From the NCBI RefSeq assembly GCF_004367745.1, contig NZ_CP037993.1, positions 744,001-808,000 of the forward strand: a DNA stretch of 64,000 bases, read 5' to 3'. Origin of the DNA: Herbaspirillum huttiense. GTDB taxonomy: Bacteria; Pseudomonadota; Gammaproteobacteria; Burkholderiales; Burkholderiaceae_D. A program made the translations under genes and the position numbers. Below, in pieces: positions 55,140 through 64,000 of the stretch (the first letter of the stretch is position 1; the number at the start of each line of letters is the position of its first letter). The notes under the pieces were generated by a model, which saw only the letters and a list, made by a program, of their open reading frames with translations, searched no databases and was not told the DNA's origin.

Positions 55140-56300
55140 ATGAAAATCCATGAGTATCAGGGTAAAGAAATCCTGCGCCAGTTCGGCGTAACCGTGCCGC
55201 GCGGCATTCCTTGCATGTCGGTCGACGAAGTCGAAGCGGCTGCCCAGAAGCTGGGCGGCCCGGTGTGGGTCGTCAAGGCCCAGATCCATGCAGGCGGCCG
55301 CGGCAAGGGCGGTGGCGTGAAGGTGGCCAAGTCCATCGAGCAGGTCAAGGAATACGCCAACCAGATCATGGGCATGCAGCTGATCACCCACCAGACCGGC
55401 GCTGAAGGCCAGAAGGTGCGTCGCCTGCTGATCGAAGAAGGCGCGGACATCAAGAAGGAACTGTACGTTTCCCTGGTCACCGACCGCGTCTCGCAGAAGG
55501 TCGTGCTGATGGCCTCCAGCGAAGGCGGCATGGACATCGAAGAAGTTGCCCACAGCAACCCGGAAAAGATCCACAACGTCATCATCGACCCGATCGATGG
55601 CCTGACCGACGCCCAAGCCGACGACGTGGCTGCCAAGATCGGCGTGCCTGCCGAATCGATCCCGGCCGCTCGCCAGAACCTGCAAGGCCTGTACAAGGCT
55701 TACTGGGAAACCGACGCTTCCCTGGCTGAAATCAACCCCCTGATCCTGACCGGCGACGGCAAGGTCATCGCCCTGGACGCCAAGTTCAACTTCGACTCCA
55801 ACGCCCTGTTCCGCCACCCGGAAATCGTCGCCTACCGCGACCTGGACGAAGAAGATCCGGCTGAAGTCGAAGCCTCCAAGTTCGACCTGGCCTACATCTC
55901 CCTGGACGGCAACATCGGCTGCCTGGTCAACGGTGCCGGCCTGGCCATGGCCACCATGGACACCATCAAGCTGTTCGGCGGCGAGCCGGCCAACTTCCTG
56001 GACGTGGGCGGCGGTGCCACCACCGAGAAGGTCACCGAAGCCTTCAAGATCATGCTGAAGAACCCCGAACTGAAGGCCATCCTGGTCAACATCTTCGGCG
56101 GCATCATGCGCTGTGACGTGATCGCCGAAGGCGTGATCGCGGCTTCCAAGGCCGTCTCGCTGAAGGTGCCCCTGGTGGTCCGCATGAAGGGCACCAACGA
56201 AGACCTGGGCAAGAAGCTGTTGGCCGATTCCGGTCTGCCGATCATCTCGGCCGATTCCATGGAAGAAGCCGCCCAAAAGGTCGTGGCAGCTGCCAAGTAA
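55140..56300 (+). CDS. sucC: succinate-CoA ligase (ADP-forming) beta subunit
   Basis: SucC is the nucleotide-binding subunit of succinyl-CoA synthetase in the TCA cycle. The 386-residue product starts [17 protein letters not shown] and has the ATP-grasp fold ([22 protein letters not shown]) and [19 protein letters not shown]. The C-terminal CoA-ligase half has [18 protein letters not shown] and [30 protein letters not shown] lies just upstream. sucD follows after 100 bases. Strong codon bias suggests high expression. Confidence 0.98.
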   Translation: MKIHEYQGKEILRQFGVTVPRGIPCMSVDEVEAAAQKLGGPVWVVKAQIHAGGRGKGGGVKVAKSIEQVKEYANQIMGMQLITHQTGAEGQKVRRLLIEEGADIKKELYVSLVTDRVSQKVVLMASSEGGMDIEEVAHSNPEKIHNVIIDPIDGLTDAQADDVAAKIGVPAESIPAARQNLQGLYKAYWETDASLAEINPLILTGDGKVIALDAKFNFDSNALFRHPEIVAYRDLDEEDPAEVEASKFDLAYISLDGNIGCLVNGAGLAMATMDTIKLFGGEPANFLDVGGGATTEKVTEAFKIMLKNPELKAILVNIFGGIMRCDVIAEGVIAASKAVSLKVPLVVRMKGTNEDLGKKLLADSGLPIISADSMEEAAQKVVAAAK

Positions 56301-56400
56301 GTAACCCAACACGCAAGCCTGCGCGGCGCGAGCCGCCGGCTGCAAGCGATTGCAGCCCAGGCGCCGCCCGCGGCGCAGGCATCACAGTCAAGGAAGAGAA

Positions 56401-57282
56401 ATGTCGATCCTCATCAACAAAGACACCAAGGTCATCACCCAAGGTATCACCGGCAAGACCGGCCAGTTCCACACCCGCATGTGCCGCGACTACGCGAATG
56501 GCAAGAATGCCTTCGTCGCAGGCGTGAACCCGAAGAAGGCCGGTGAAGACTTCGAAGGCATCCCCATCTATGCCAACGTCACCGAAGCCAAGAACGCCAC
56601 CGGCGCCACCGTCTCCGTGATCTACGTGCCGCCCGCCGGCGCTGCTGCTGCCATCTGGGAAGCCGTCGAAGCCGAGCTGGACCTGGCCATCTGCATCACC
56701 GAAGGCATCCCCGTGCGTGACATGCTGGCCCTGAAGGACCGCATGGCCAAGGCCGGTTCCAAGACCCTGCTGCTGGGCCCGAACTGCCCCGGCCTGATCA
56801 CCCCGGACGAAATCAAGATCGGCATCATGCCCGGCCACATCCACAAGAAGGGCCGCATCGGCGTGGTTTCCCGCTCGGGCACCCTGACCTATGAAGCCGT
56901 GGGCCAGCTGACCGCCCTGGGCCTGGGCCAGTCCTCCGCCGTCGGTATCGGTGGCGACCCGATCAACGGTCTGAAGCACATCGACGTCATGAAGGCCTTC
57001 AACGACGATCCGGACACCGACGCCGTCATCATGATCGGTGAAATCGGTGGTCCTGACGAAGCCAACGCTGCACGCTGGATCAAGGACAACATGAAGAAGC
57101 CGGTGGTTGGCTTCATCGCCGGCGTGACCGCGCCCCCGGGCAAGCGCATGGGCCACGCAGGTGCCCTGATCTCCGGTGGTGCTGACACCGCTGAAGCCAA
57201 GCTGGCCATCATGGAAGAGTGCGGCATCAAGGTCACCCGCAACCCGTCCGAAATGGGCCGTCTGCTGAAGTCGGTGCTGTAA
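56401..57282 (+). CDS. sucD: succinate-CoA ligase (ADP-forming) alpha subunit
   Basis: SucD binds CoA and carries the phospho-histidine. The 293-residue product from the ATG at 56401 (MSILINKDTKVITQGITGKTG) has the Rossmann-like CoA domain, GPNCPGLITPDEIKIGIMPG, SRSGTLTYEAVGQLT and the catalytic His252 in [24 protein letters not shown] lies immediately upstream. The longer upstream frame (from 56350) is not used. Confidence 0.98.
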   Translation: MSILINKDTKVITQGITGKTGQFHTRMCRDYANGKNAFVAGVNPKKAGEDFEGIPIYANVTEAKNATGATVSVIYVPPAGAAAAIWEAVEAELDLAICITEGIPVRDMLALKDRMAKAGSKTLLLGPNCPGLITPDEIKIGIMPGHIHKKGRIGVVSRSGTLTYEAVGQLTALGLGQSSAVGIGGDPINGLKHIDVMKAFNDDPDTDAVIMIGEIGGPDEANAARWIKDNMKKPVVGFIAGVTAPPGKRMGHAGALISGGADTAEAKLAIMEECGIKVTRNPSEMGRLLKSVL

Positions 57283-57337
57283 TTGACCACGGGCTGACTC
57301 ACTCAGCCACGGCAGTAAAGCAGTACCGCAAGACCAG

Positions 57338-57361
57338 CATGGGGAGCTCCGGCTCCCCATG
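57338..57361 (+). terminator. hairpin after sucD
   Basis: A perfect 10-bp stem CATGGGGAGC (57338-57347) with GCTCCCCATG (57352-57361), loop TCCG, followed by a modest T-containing stretch (TCATTTC). Confidence 0.65.
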
Positions 57362-57463
57362 TCATTTCTGGCAAGCCGTCCCGATGGGAGGCACTAACCG
57401 CGCATAACGCGGTCTTCCAGCCATGCGCCCGATCCGAGGCGCTGTTTTTCCAAGAGGACATGC

Positions 57464-58198
57464 ATGGAATTCCTGGCCAACCTGAACTGGGTCGCCGTGG
57501 CGCAGATCATCCTGATCGATATCCTGCTCGGTGGCGACAATGCCATCGTCATTGCCCTGGCCTGCCGTAACCTGCCCGACAAGCTGCGCATGAAGGGCAT
57601 CGTCTGGGGCACGGTGGGTGCGATCGGCATCCGCATCGCCCTGATCGCCTTCGCCGTGACGATGCTGCAGTTGCCATTCCTCAAGCTGATCGGTGGCATC
57701 CTGTTGCTGTGGATTGGCATCAAGCTGCTCAACGAAGACGATGAGCACACCGACATCAACGGCAGCGACCGCCTGTGGGGCGCCGTCAAGACCGTGATCG
57801 TGGCGGACCTGGTGATGAGCCTGGACAACGTGATCGCCATCGCCAGCGCCGCCGAACAAGCGGCCGGTGAGCACCAGCTGCTGCTGGTGGTGTTCGGCAT
57901 CGTGGTCAGCATTCCCATCATCGTCTGGGGCAGTACCCTGGTGCTCAAGCTGATGGAAAAATTCCCGGTCATCGTCACCCTGGGTGCAGCCTTGCTGGGC
58001 TACATCGCCGGTGGCATGATCTTCAGCGATGTCGCGGTACAGGGCTGGATCGAGGGCTTCATTGGCGACACCGAATTCGTGTTGCCGGGCGCTGCGGTGC
58101 ACCTGAGCCTGCCCGGCCTGGTCGGTGCGCTCGGTGTGGTGCTGACCGGCCTGACGCTCAAGCGCCGGAAGCAGGAGCGCCAGAAAACGGCCGCCTGA
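57464..58198 (+). CDS. TerC family membrane protein
   Basis: A 244-residue inner-membrane protein of the TerC/YjbE type with about seven hydrophobic segments. Two copies of the acidic motif are visible: ILIDILLGGDNAIVIALA (residues 15-32) and VADLVMSLDNVIAIASAA. These Asp residues lie in the membrane and are thought to bind metal, possibly Mn2+. TerC proteins are linked to metal export or metalation of exported proteins. AAGAGGACATGC supplies the start. I do not see a yybP-ykoY riboswitch upstream. Confidence 0.9.
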   Translation: MEFLANLNWVAVAQIILIDILLGGDNAIVIALACRNLPDKLRMKGIVWGTVGAIGIRIALIAFAVTMLQLPFLKLIGGILLLWIGIKLLNEDDEHTDINGSDRLWGAVKTVIVADLVMSLDNVIAIASAAEQAAGEHQLLLVVFGIVVSIPIIVWGSTLVLKLMEKFPVIVTLGAALLGYIAGGMIFSDVAVQGWIEGFIGDTEFVLPGAAVHLSLPGLVGALGVVLTGLTLKRRKQERQKTAA

Positions 58199-58400
58199 GC
58201 GGCAAAGGCGCGTGCAGGCCATGGGGATGGCCAATACGCTGCAGACCAGAACCGGTGCCGCCGCGCCCGATACCCGGCCATGCTTGAGCCAGGTCAGCGC
58301 CGCAGCACGACAAACCTGATAGCTTTGCAATTTTTTCGCTGGTACGCATGACCGGCGCTGCCGATACTGGCAACGCCCTTTTCATTTTTACGAGGATCCC

Positions 58401-58907
58401 ATGAAACCCGTCGTCACCCGTCGCCCCCAACAAGGCTTCACCCTGCTCGAACTGATGGTCACGCTGGCCATCGTCGGCATTCTTGCGATGCTGGGCGCCT
58501 CGCAATACCAGGACTACATCGCCCGCGCGCGCGTCTCGGAAGGCTTCAACCTGGCCGAGCCCTACAAGCTGGCCGTGACCGAGCAGATCAGCTCCAACAA
58601 CGGCGTCTTCACGGTGGCGCAACTGGGCCTGCCGGCCTTCACCCCGACCGACAACGTCAGCAAGATCGAAGTCTCGCCGATGGAAAAGCGCGGCGTGGGC
58701 GGTGTCATCACCATCACTTACAGCCCGCGTGTGGGCGACGGCGGTACGCTCACGCTCACCCCCACCATCACCTCCGGTACCATCCAGTGGCAATGCGCTG
58801 CCAAGGATGTGAAGCAGGCGGCCACGCCCGAAGGGGCGACGGCCAATACCGGCTTCGTTGCCGGTACGCTTCCGGCCAAGTTTGCACCGGCCAACTGCCG
58901 CGGCTGA
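58401..58907 (+). CDS. pilA: type IV pilin (PilA-like)
   Basis: A 168-residue prepilin. The leader MKPVVTRRPQQG is cut after Gly12 by the prepilin peptidase. Mature residue 1 is Phe (FTLLELMVTLAIVGILAML) with Glu5 conserved, as in type IVa pilins. The long N-terminal helix leads into a beta domain closed by two cysteines (WQC near 133 and the C-terminal ANC). A terminator follows. Likely the major pilin; no other pilus genes are in the window. Confidence 0.92.
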   Translation: MKPVVTRRPQQGFTLLELMVTLAIVGILAMLGASQYQDYIARARVSEGFNLAEPYKLAVTEQISSNNGVFTVAQLGLPAFTPTDNVSKIEVSPMEKRGVGGVITITYSPRVGDGGTLTLTPTITSGTIQWQCAAKDVKQAATPEGATANTGFVAGTLPAKFAPANCRG

Positions 58908-58940
58908 TCTGCGGTAGCCGCAGCGGATGCAGCATGAAAA

Positions 58941-58970
58941 AACGCGCCCTCGGGCGCGTTTGTCATTTTT
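58941..58970 (+). terminator. intrinsic terminator after the pilin gene
   Basis: AACGCGCC (58941-58948), loop CTCG, GGCGCGTT (58953-58960), followed by TGTCATTTTT. A-rich bases to its left make it usable for moaC transcripts from the other side. Confidence 0.85.
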
Positions 58971-59011
58971 GATTTGTCTTGTCCACAGCGAATTTGCCGC
59001 AGCTTCCTGCC

Positions 59012-59518
59012 TCAAGGGCGCGCCATGCTGATGTCGCTCTTGCCGCCGCGCTTTTCGGTCACGCAGATATCGGTCATGACCATGGTCTTGTCGACCGCCT
59101 TGCTCATGTCGTAGACGGTCAGCAGCCCGACCTGCACGGCCGTCAGCGCTTCCATCTCCACCCCGGTCTTGCCGAAGGTTTCCACCCGCGCGGTACAGCG
59201 CACGGAAGAGCTGGCGGCATCGGTCTCGAACTCCACCGACACATGCGTCAGGGCCAGCGGATGGCACAGCGGGATCAGGTCGCCCGTGCGCTTGGCCGCC
59301 ATGATGGCGGCGATGCGGGCGATGCCCAGCACGTCGCCCTTCTTGGCCGTGCCCGATTCGATGATGGCCAAGGTGGCCGGCTGCATGCGGATCACGCCGG
59401 TGGCCAGCGCCACGCGATGGGTCTCGTTCTTGCCGCCGACATCGACCATGTGCGCTTGTCCGCCCTGGTCGAAATGGGTGAGGCCGCCGTTGGGCGCGGA
59501 GTCGCCGGATGTGCTCAT
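59012..59518 (-). CDS. moaC: cyclic pyranopterin monophosphate synthase MoaC
   Basis: MoaC converts the MoaA product into cyclic pyranopterin monophosphate in molybdenum cofactor synthesis. The 168-residue product from the ATG at 59518 has [56 protein letters not shown] and [19 protein letters not shown], all family hallmarks. The frame continues far upstream antisense to the protease gene, which is an artefact. Only a weak ribosome binding site is seen. Confidence 0.96.
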   Translation of the reverse strand: MSTSGDSAPNGGLTHFDQGGQAHMVDVGGKNETHRVALATGVIRMQPATLAIIESGTAKKGDVLGIARIAAIMAAKRTGDLIPLCHPLALTHVSVEFETDAASSSVRCTARVETFGKTGVEMEALTAVQVGLLTVYDMSKAVDKTMVMTDICVTEKRGGKSDISMARP

Positions 59519-59665
59519 GCTGGTTCGCTGATGATGAAATGAAGGGAAAGGAGCGGGTATCATAGCAGGCAGCCTGCGGCTTGCCGCCAGCGCCGAGCTG
59601 TGCACCGCCTGCACCGCCGCCGCTGTCTTGCTTTCACCATGTGTCTGCCATCGATGACTGGGTCC

Positions 59666-61210
59666 ATGCAACGAACCGTTCCTGAACTTTCCCGCCGCCC
59701 CCTGCGCCGCCTGCTCATGCGTGCGCTCAGTGCCACCTTCCTGCTGCTGCCGGCCGCTCCCTTGACGCTGTTGCCGCATCCCGGCGTGGCGCAAGGCCTG
59801 CCGACCCTGGGCGATACCGAACGCGAAGGGCTCTCGCCGCTGATGGAGCGCAAGCTGGGCGAAGAAATCATGCGCGACATCCGCACCGACCGCGATTATG
59901 TCGACGATGGCCCGATCTCGGAATACCTCAACAATTTCGGCCAGAACCTGGTCTCCATCCACCCTGAGGTACGCGGCGAGGCCGGCTTCGATTTCCAGTT
60001 CTTCATGGTGCGCGATCCCATGCTCAACGCCTTCGCGCTGCCGGGCGGCTTCATCGGGGTCAACAGCGGCCTGGTGCTGGCGGCGCAGTCCGAATCCGAA
60101 CTGGCCGGCGTGATGTCGCACGAAATCGGCCACGTGGCGCAGCGTCACATCGCCCGCATGCTGGGCCAGCAGAAGCAGAATTCCATGATCCAGCTGGCGG
60201 CCATCGTGCTGGGCGCGCTGGCGGGGGTGTCCAAGGCCGGGGGCGATGCCGCCATGGCCACCATGATGGGCGGCACCGGCCTGGCCGTGCAGCGCCAGCT
60301 CAATTTCAGCCGCGATGCCGAACGCGAAGCCGACCGCATCGGCCTGCAGATCATGCGTGATGGCGGCTTCGATCCGTCGGGTATGGTGACCTTCTTCGGG
60401 CGCTTGCAGACGGCCTCGCGCAATTACAGCGATGCCGTGCCGCCTTACCTGATGACGCACCCGCTGACCACCGAGCGTATCGCCGACATCCAGGCCCGCA
60501 TCCGCGACCAGCGCTACAAGCAGCGCGTGGACAACCCGGAATTCCAGCTGGCGCGCGCCCGTACCCAGGTCTTGCAGAATGACAGCGTGCAGGGCCTGCG
60601 CGACAACGTCGCCAAATTCACCGACCAGGCCAAAGGCAATACCAAGCTGATGACGGCCGCCGCCAAGTATGGCCTGGCTTTCGCCTACTACCGCCAGAAC
60701 CGCTTCGAGCAGGCCGAGGCCGCATTGAAGGAGGCCCAGGAAGCGGCCATCCCGATGAAGACCGGCATCTTCTTCGGCAGCCTCGACATCGACATCAAGA
60801 TCGCCCGCAAGCAGACCCAGCAGGCGCTGCAGGTGGCGGAGAGCATGCGCCAGCAGTACCCGATCTCGCGCAGCGTCGCGCGCCAGTACGCCGATGCCCT
60901 GATCGCCGCCAACCGCTACGACCAGGCCGTGGGCTACCTGCGCGACCAGGCACAGCTGTATCGTTCGGATGCCCAGGTGCAGCAGCTGCTGGCCAAGGTC
61001 TACGCAGCGCAGGGCAAGCAGGCCCTGCAGCATTTGGCGCTGGCCGAATCCTATGCACTCAACGGCAGCCTGCTGGCGGCCATCGATCAGTTGGGGATTG
61101 CGCGCAAGGCACCGGATGCGACTTTCTACGACCAGTCACAGATCGATGCGCGCGAGCGCGAATGGAAGGCGCGCTGGAAGGATGAGCAGAAGGAGCTCAA
61201 AGACCGCTGA
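59666..61210 (+). CDS. M48 metalloprotease with TPR domain (BepA-like)
   Basis: A periplasmic zinc protease like BepA/YfgC, which takes part in outer-membrane protein quality control. From the ATG at 59666 the product has 514 residues: a signal peptide after a basic stretch, the zinc motif HEIGH at 152-156 ([17 protein letters not shown]) and the third ligand Glu in [17 protein letters not shown]. The C-terminal half consists of TPR-like repeats ([19 protein letters not shown]). Starts at 59639 and 59600 (GTG) are also possible; none has a good ribosome binding site. Confidence 0.88.
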   Translation: MQRTVPELSRRPLRRLLMRALSATFLLLPAAPLTLLPHPGVAQGLPTLGDTEREGLSPLMERKLGEEIMRDIRTDRDYVDDGPISEYLNNFGQNLVSIHPEVRGEAGFDFQFFMVRDPMLNAFALPGGFIGVNSGLVLAAQSESELAGVMSHEIGHVAQRHIARMLGQQKQNSMIQLAAIVLGALAGVSKAGGDAAMATMMGGTGLAVQRQLNFSRDAEREADRIGLQIMRDGGFDPSGMVTFFGRLQTASRNYSDAVPPYLMTHPLTTERIADIQARIRDQRYKQRVDNPEFQLARARTQVLQNDSVQGLRDNVAKFTDQAKGNTKLMTAAAKYGLAFAYYRQNRFEQAEAALKEAQEAAIPMKTGIFFGSLDIDIKIARKQTQQALQVAESMRQQYPISRSVARQYADALIAANRYDQAVGYLRDQAQLYRSDAQVQQLLAKVYAAQGKQALQHLALAESYALNGSLLAAIDQLGIARKAPDATFYDQSQIDAREREWKARWKDEQKELKDR

Positions 61211-61228
61211 CCCCTGCCCGCCGGAAAG

Positions 61229-61834
61229 TCAGGCGGGACGGGGGCTACAGACGAATCTGAAAGTTTGTTCCAGTTGATCGCTGGCGATGCGCTGCAGCGG
61301 AAGGTCCTGCCCGTTCCAGGTGAAGGAAAGTGTCAAATCCTCAGCGCCCTCCAGCCAGCGTAGCAGGGCCTCTTCATCTGCTTGACCGGCATGATGCAGG
61401 CAGGGCAGCAGGGTGGCCAGATCGCGGTCATCGACACCGGCAACGATCTCGCCGCTGCGCAGGTAGAGTCGCCCGCGCTCATCCATCCAGGCGGCATCGA
61501 CTTGTTCCACCGCGGCCTGGGTATGCAGGACGAGGGAGGGAACAAGCGCACCCTCTCCCGGCTGGGTCCGCAGGATATGCGGCATCCACTCCAGATCCAC
61601 GTACACCCGCTGCGGCCCGTTCTGGAAGTACCAGCGGCCGCTATCGTCGCAGGCGTAGTTGCGGTCGATGAAGGCCAGCAGGGCAGGGTGGCGGATGGGG
61701 TCGCCCGGCAACGCCAGTTGCTGTGCCCGTTCGTCGCGCATGCGCCATTGGCCGCGCGCATCCAGCCGCAGCCAGCCGAAGCAGTACGGCACGTTGGGCC
61801 AACGGGCCATGGCCTGGCGGACGATCTCATCCAT
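61229..61834 (-). CDS. conserved hypothetical protein
   Basis: A 201-residue protein from the ATG at 61834 (MDEIVRQAMARWPNVPYCFGW), overlapping the end of the upstream hydrolase gene by 8 bases. It contains GWLRLDARGQWRMRDE, WYFQNGPQRVYVDLEWMPHIL and repeated short beta-like segments. I recognise it as a type common in betaproteobacteria next to YheT-like hydrolases but cannot name a function. No signal peptide or membrane segment. Convergent with the protease gene. Confidence 0.75.
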   Translation of the reverse strand: MDEIVRQAMARWPNVPYCFGWLRLDARGQWRMRDERAQQLALPGDPIRHPALLAFIDRNYACDDSGRWYFQNGPQRVYVDLEWMPHILRTQPGEGALVPSLVLHTQAAVEQVDAAWMDERGRLYLRSGEIVAGVDDRDLATLLPCLHHAGQADEEALLRWLEGAEDLTLSFTWNGQDLPLQRIASDQLEQTFRFVCSPRPA

Positions 61835-62819
61835 GGGCCAACTCCGCGCGGGCCACGAAGGCGCCTTCCGCTTTACCTTCCAGGAAATGCAGCAGCCGCT
61901 GCGGCAGCCACGCCAGGCTGCCCGGCGGCCCGCCTGCGGCAAAGCCGACATGGCCGCCCTGTTCGGGATATTCCAGCACCACTTCCGGTGCCGCCGAGCG
62001 CGGCAGGTGGCGCGCCGGCAGGAAGGGATCATTCTGCGCATTCAATACCAGCGTGGGCACGCTGATGTCGTGCAGGATGTGCTTGGCGCTGGCGCGGTCC
62101 CAATAATCGTCGGTATTGCGATAGCCGTGCAGGGGCGCGGTGACCACGTTGTCGAAGGCATAGAGATCGCGCGCCGACAGCAGGGCCTCGCGGTCGAACA
62201 GGCCCGGGAACTGGTCCAGCTTGGCCAGGCACTTGGGCCGCATGGTGCGCAGGAACACCCAGGTATAGAGCCGGTTGAAGCCGCTGGCCAGCGCCGCACC
62301 GCCTCCGGCCAGGTCCAGCGGGGCAGACACCGCGCAGGCGGCATCGACGATCTCCGCCTCATGTTGGGATTCGCCCAGCCAGCGCAGCAGGGCATTGGCA
62401 CCCAGCGAGACGCCGCAGGCATACAGGTGCGTGGCCGCCAGATCCTGCTGGCGCAGCTTGAGGCGGCGGATGATCCAGTCCAGCTCGGCGGTGTCGCCTG
62501 AGTGATAGAAGCGCGGCGCCAGGTTGATCTCCCCCGAGCAGCCGCGAAAGTGCGGAATCGCCCCATGCCAGCCACGCCGCTGCACCTCGGCCATGAGCGC
62601 GCGGCTGTAGTGGCTGTCGGACGAGCCTTCCAGCCCGTGGAACAGCACCAGCAGCGGCCGTCCCGGCTGGCCGTCGACGAAATCGATGTCGATGAAATCG
62701 CCATCGGGCGCTTCCCAGCGCTCGCGCCGGAACGCCACCTTCGGCTTGGGCAGGAAGGTGGACGGATAGATGGTCTGGAGATGGCCGCCGGGAAGCCAGC
62801 GGGGCGGGACGTAAAGCAT
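61827..62819 (-). CDS. alpha/beta hydrolase, YheT family
   Basis: A 330-residue alpha/beta-fold hydrolase of the COG0429 (YheT) family. The conserved start is PPRWLPGGHLQTIYPS. The oxyanion region is LLVLFHGLEGSSDSHYSRAL. The nucleophile Ser is in ACGVSLGANALLRWL, the acid in LNAQNDPFLP, and His in EQGGHVGFAAGG. Probably cytoplasmic esterase; physiological substrate unknown. Coupled to the downstream gene by overlap. Confidence 0.9.
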   Translation of the reverse strand: MLYVPPRWLPGGHLQTIYPSTFLPKPKVAFRRERWEAPDGDFIDIDFVDGQPGRPLLVLFHGLEGSSDSHYSRALMAEVQRRGWHGAIPHFRGCSGEINLAPRFYHSGDTAELDWIIRRLKLRQQDLAATHLYACGVSLGANALLRWLGESQHEAEIVDAACAVSAPLDLAGGGAALASGFNRLYTWVFLRTMRPKCLAKLDQFPGLFDREALLSARDLYAFDNVVTAPLHGYRNTDDYWDRASAKHILHDISVPTLVLNAQNDPFLPARHLPRSAAPEVVLEYPEQGGHVGFAAGGPPGSLAWLPQRLLHFLEGKAEGAFVARAELAHG

Positions 62820-62877
62820 GATGCAGCCTTGCTCGGAATCGGATGGCGCAAGCGCCTGTGGATAAATCAGGCCGCCG

Positions 62878-63312
62878 TCAATGCAGCATGGCCCCGCTGA
62901 TCACCGGTTCCACCGGTGCCGCGCCGGGTGCGACCGAGGCGTGGTGCATCACCATGCGCCAGCCCAAGGCGGTCTTGAGGTAGACGTTGGTGGCGATGAC
63001 GTGCACATCCTGTTGCGGGTCGCCGCCGTGGTCGATGTCTTCCACCACGCTGTGCACGGCGGTCATCATGTTCTGGGTGGCGTGCAACTGGCGCGGGCGG
63101 ATGTGCAGGCCGCCGTTGGAAAGGATGTCTTCCCATACGGCGCGGATATCCGCGTGGCCGACCAGGCGTTGTGCGCCGGGGTGGATGCAGACGATTTCCT
63201 CGTCATCGGCCCACAGGTCCATCAGCGCGTCCAGGTCGGCACGGGCCAAGGCGTCGTAGTAGGCAGCTTCGATTTCATCGGGCGAACCATGGATCAGTTT
63301 GTTGCGGGGCAT
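62878..63312 (-). CDS. SnoaL-like / NTF2-fold protein
   Basis: A 144-residue single-domain protein from the ATG at 63312 (MPRNKLIHGSPDEIEAAYYDAL). ADLDALMDLWADDEEIVCIHPG and HADIRAVWEDIL are typical of the DUF4440/SnoaL-like cone-shaped fold. Such proteins are isomerases, hydrolases or binding proteins; no catalytic role can be read here. The longer frame upstream is not supported. It lies between the hydrolase and zinc-ribbon genes on the same strand. Confidence 0.8.
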   Translation of the reverse strand: MPRNKLIHGSPDEIEAAYYDALARADLDALMDLWADDEEIVCIHPGAQRLVGHADIRAVWEDILSNGGLHIRPRQLHATQNMMTAVHSVVEDIDHGGDPQQDVHVIATNVYLKTALGWRMVMHHASVAPGAAPVEPVISGAMLH

Positions 63313-63380
63313 GACAATCTCCGGATCAGATGAAAAGAGGGCCTTGTGGGCCCTCTCGTGTCTGGTGCGAAAGCTCGATG

Positions 63381-63581
63381 TTAGTGGCCTTTGACCACGG
63401 TACCGGGTTTGAGCTGGTACTGGGTACCGCAGTACGGACATTTGGCCGCGCCGTGCGCGTCCAGTTCCAGGAACACGCGCGGGTGCGAGTTCCAGGCCGA
63501 CATGCTGGGGTTGGGGCAGTGGGCCGGCAGGTCCTTGCCTTCGAGCAGGATCACGCCCTGCGATGCTTGAGCTTGGCTCAT
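63381..63581 (-). CDS. CHCC-type zinc-finger protein
   Basis: A 66-residue protein (MSQAQASQGVILLEGKDL). It has the zf-CHCC pattern Cys (AHCPNP), His (NSHPRVFLEL), and Cys-x-x-Cys (KCPYCGTQYQL). The family is related to the zinc subunit NDUFS6 of mitochondrial complex I; in bacteria its role is not established. It lies just after ilvE, the usual place in betaproteobacteria. Confidence 0.9.
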   Translation of the reverse strand: MSQAQASQGVILLEGKDLPAHCPNPSMSAWNSHPRVFLELDAHGAAKCPYCGTQYQLKPGTVVKGH

Positions 63582-63648
63582 CTTGTTCTCCGTTGCTTGC
63601 AATTGACTGAAGTTGATACGTGAAAATCTGCGCTGATCCGGCCGCGCC

Positions 63649-64000
63649 TCACACCAGCGTGAGCCAGTGCTTGTACTGCGGTGCCCGCCCCGAGACCACG
63701 TCGAAGAACAGGGTCTGCAGCTTCTCGGTGATGGGGCCACGGCCACCGTTGCCGATGACGCGGCGATCCAGTTCGCGGATCGGCGTGACCTCGGCGGCGG
63801 TACCGGTGAAGAAAGCTTCATCGGCGCAATACATCTCGTCGCGGGTGATGCGTTTTTCGATGACCTCGATGCCCAGGTCGCGCGCCATGGTCAGCACGGC
63901 GTCGCGGGTAATGCCATCCAGGCAGGAGGCCAGGTCGGGAGTATAGATCTTGCCGTTCTTGACGATGAAGACATTTTCACCCGAGCCTTCGGAGACATAA
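63649..64000 (-). CDS. ilvE: branched-chain amino acid aminotransferase, C-terminal part
   Basis: The 3' portion of a fold-type IV PLP aminotransferase that interconverts branched-chain amino acids and keto acids. The 116 residues in the window include [21 protein letters not shown], then [20 protein letters not shown] and [20 protein letters not shown], all IlvE hallmarks. The gene enters from the right edge, so its start and the PLP lysine lie outside. An internal GTG at 63897 is not the start. Confidence 0.93.
   Translation of the reverse strand, partial: YVSEGSGENVFIVKNGKIYTPDLASCLDGITRDAVLTMARDLGIEVIEKRITRDEMYCADEAFFTGTAAEVTPIRELDRRVIGNGGRGPITEKLQTLFFDVVSGRAPQYKHWLTLV

Noticed and set aside
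57283..57463. yybP-ykoY manganese riboswitch before terC
   Set aside because: The GGGGAG segment is part of the sucD terminator hairpin, and the conserved loops of the riboswitch are not found.
59519..61033. Long upstream extension of moaC
   Set aside because: The extension is antisense to the M48 protease gene; MoaC has normal length from 59518.

Overview
The window is about 63 % GC chromosomal DNA of a betaproteobacterium. Gene content and protein sequences point to the Oxalobacteraceae, most likely Herbaspirillum; this is inferred from recognition of families, not from a database search. Coding density is high, nearly every gene is a chromosomal housekeeping or regulatory gene, and I see no rRNA, tRNA, CRISPR array, transposase, integrase or phage gene.

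Layout. (1) 1-7620: recN, hemH, then the heat-shock genes grpE, dnaK and dnaJ; grpE and dnaK each have a very good sigma-32 type promoter, and dnaK is followed by two terminator-like hairpins. (2) 7643-9119, minus strand: panB and a deoxynucleoside kinase. (3) 9543-19521, plus strand: a complete chemosensory operon (membrane CheZ-like protein, CheY, STAS protein, CheA, chemoreceptor, CheW, CheR, CheB) ending in a REC-EAL c-di-GMP phosphodiesterase. (4) 19537-24243, minus strand: folK, pcnB, a HAD phosphatase, hda and an AI-2E/PerM-type permease, divergent from purM. (5) 25552-39231: two divergent modules of the poorly understood Anbu / circularly permuted ATP-grasp / alpha-E / transglutaminase / DUF2126 system, separated by a cupin gene, a glutathione transferase gene and a PHB depolymerase gene with a near-perfect sigma-54 promoter. 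(6) 39337-45652, minus strand: an aromatic-acid type MFS transporter and a two-component system co-transcribed with a DUF4212 protein and a sodium:solute symporter. (7) 45953-50862: a small secreted protein, a Tim44-like membrane protein, a sulfonate-type ABC transporter without its ATPase, and a short histidine kinase. (8) 50865-58907: a REC-TPR response regulator, SOS-controlled recA with recX, sucCD with a long structured leader, a TerC protein and a type IV pilin. (9) 59012-64000: moaC, a BepA-like M48 protease, several conserved small genes, a CHCC zinc-ribbon protein and the 3' part of ilvE.

How it fits together. The chemosensory operon looks like a pathway in which one kinase can feed a CheY-like protein, a methylesterase and a c-di-GMP hydrolase. 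The 25.5-39.2 kb block carries all the families predicted to form an ATP-dependent peptide or amide ligation, transglutaminase and proteasome-like degradation system; its substrate is unknown, and it is the strongest candidate here for uncharacterised biology.

Many start codons were moved inward from the longest reading frame, using ribosome binding sites and family length. Long frames antisense to real genes were treated as artefacts of high GC content.
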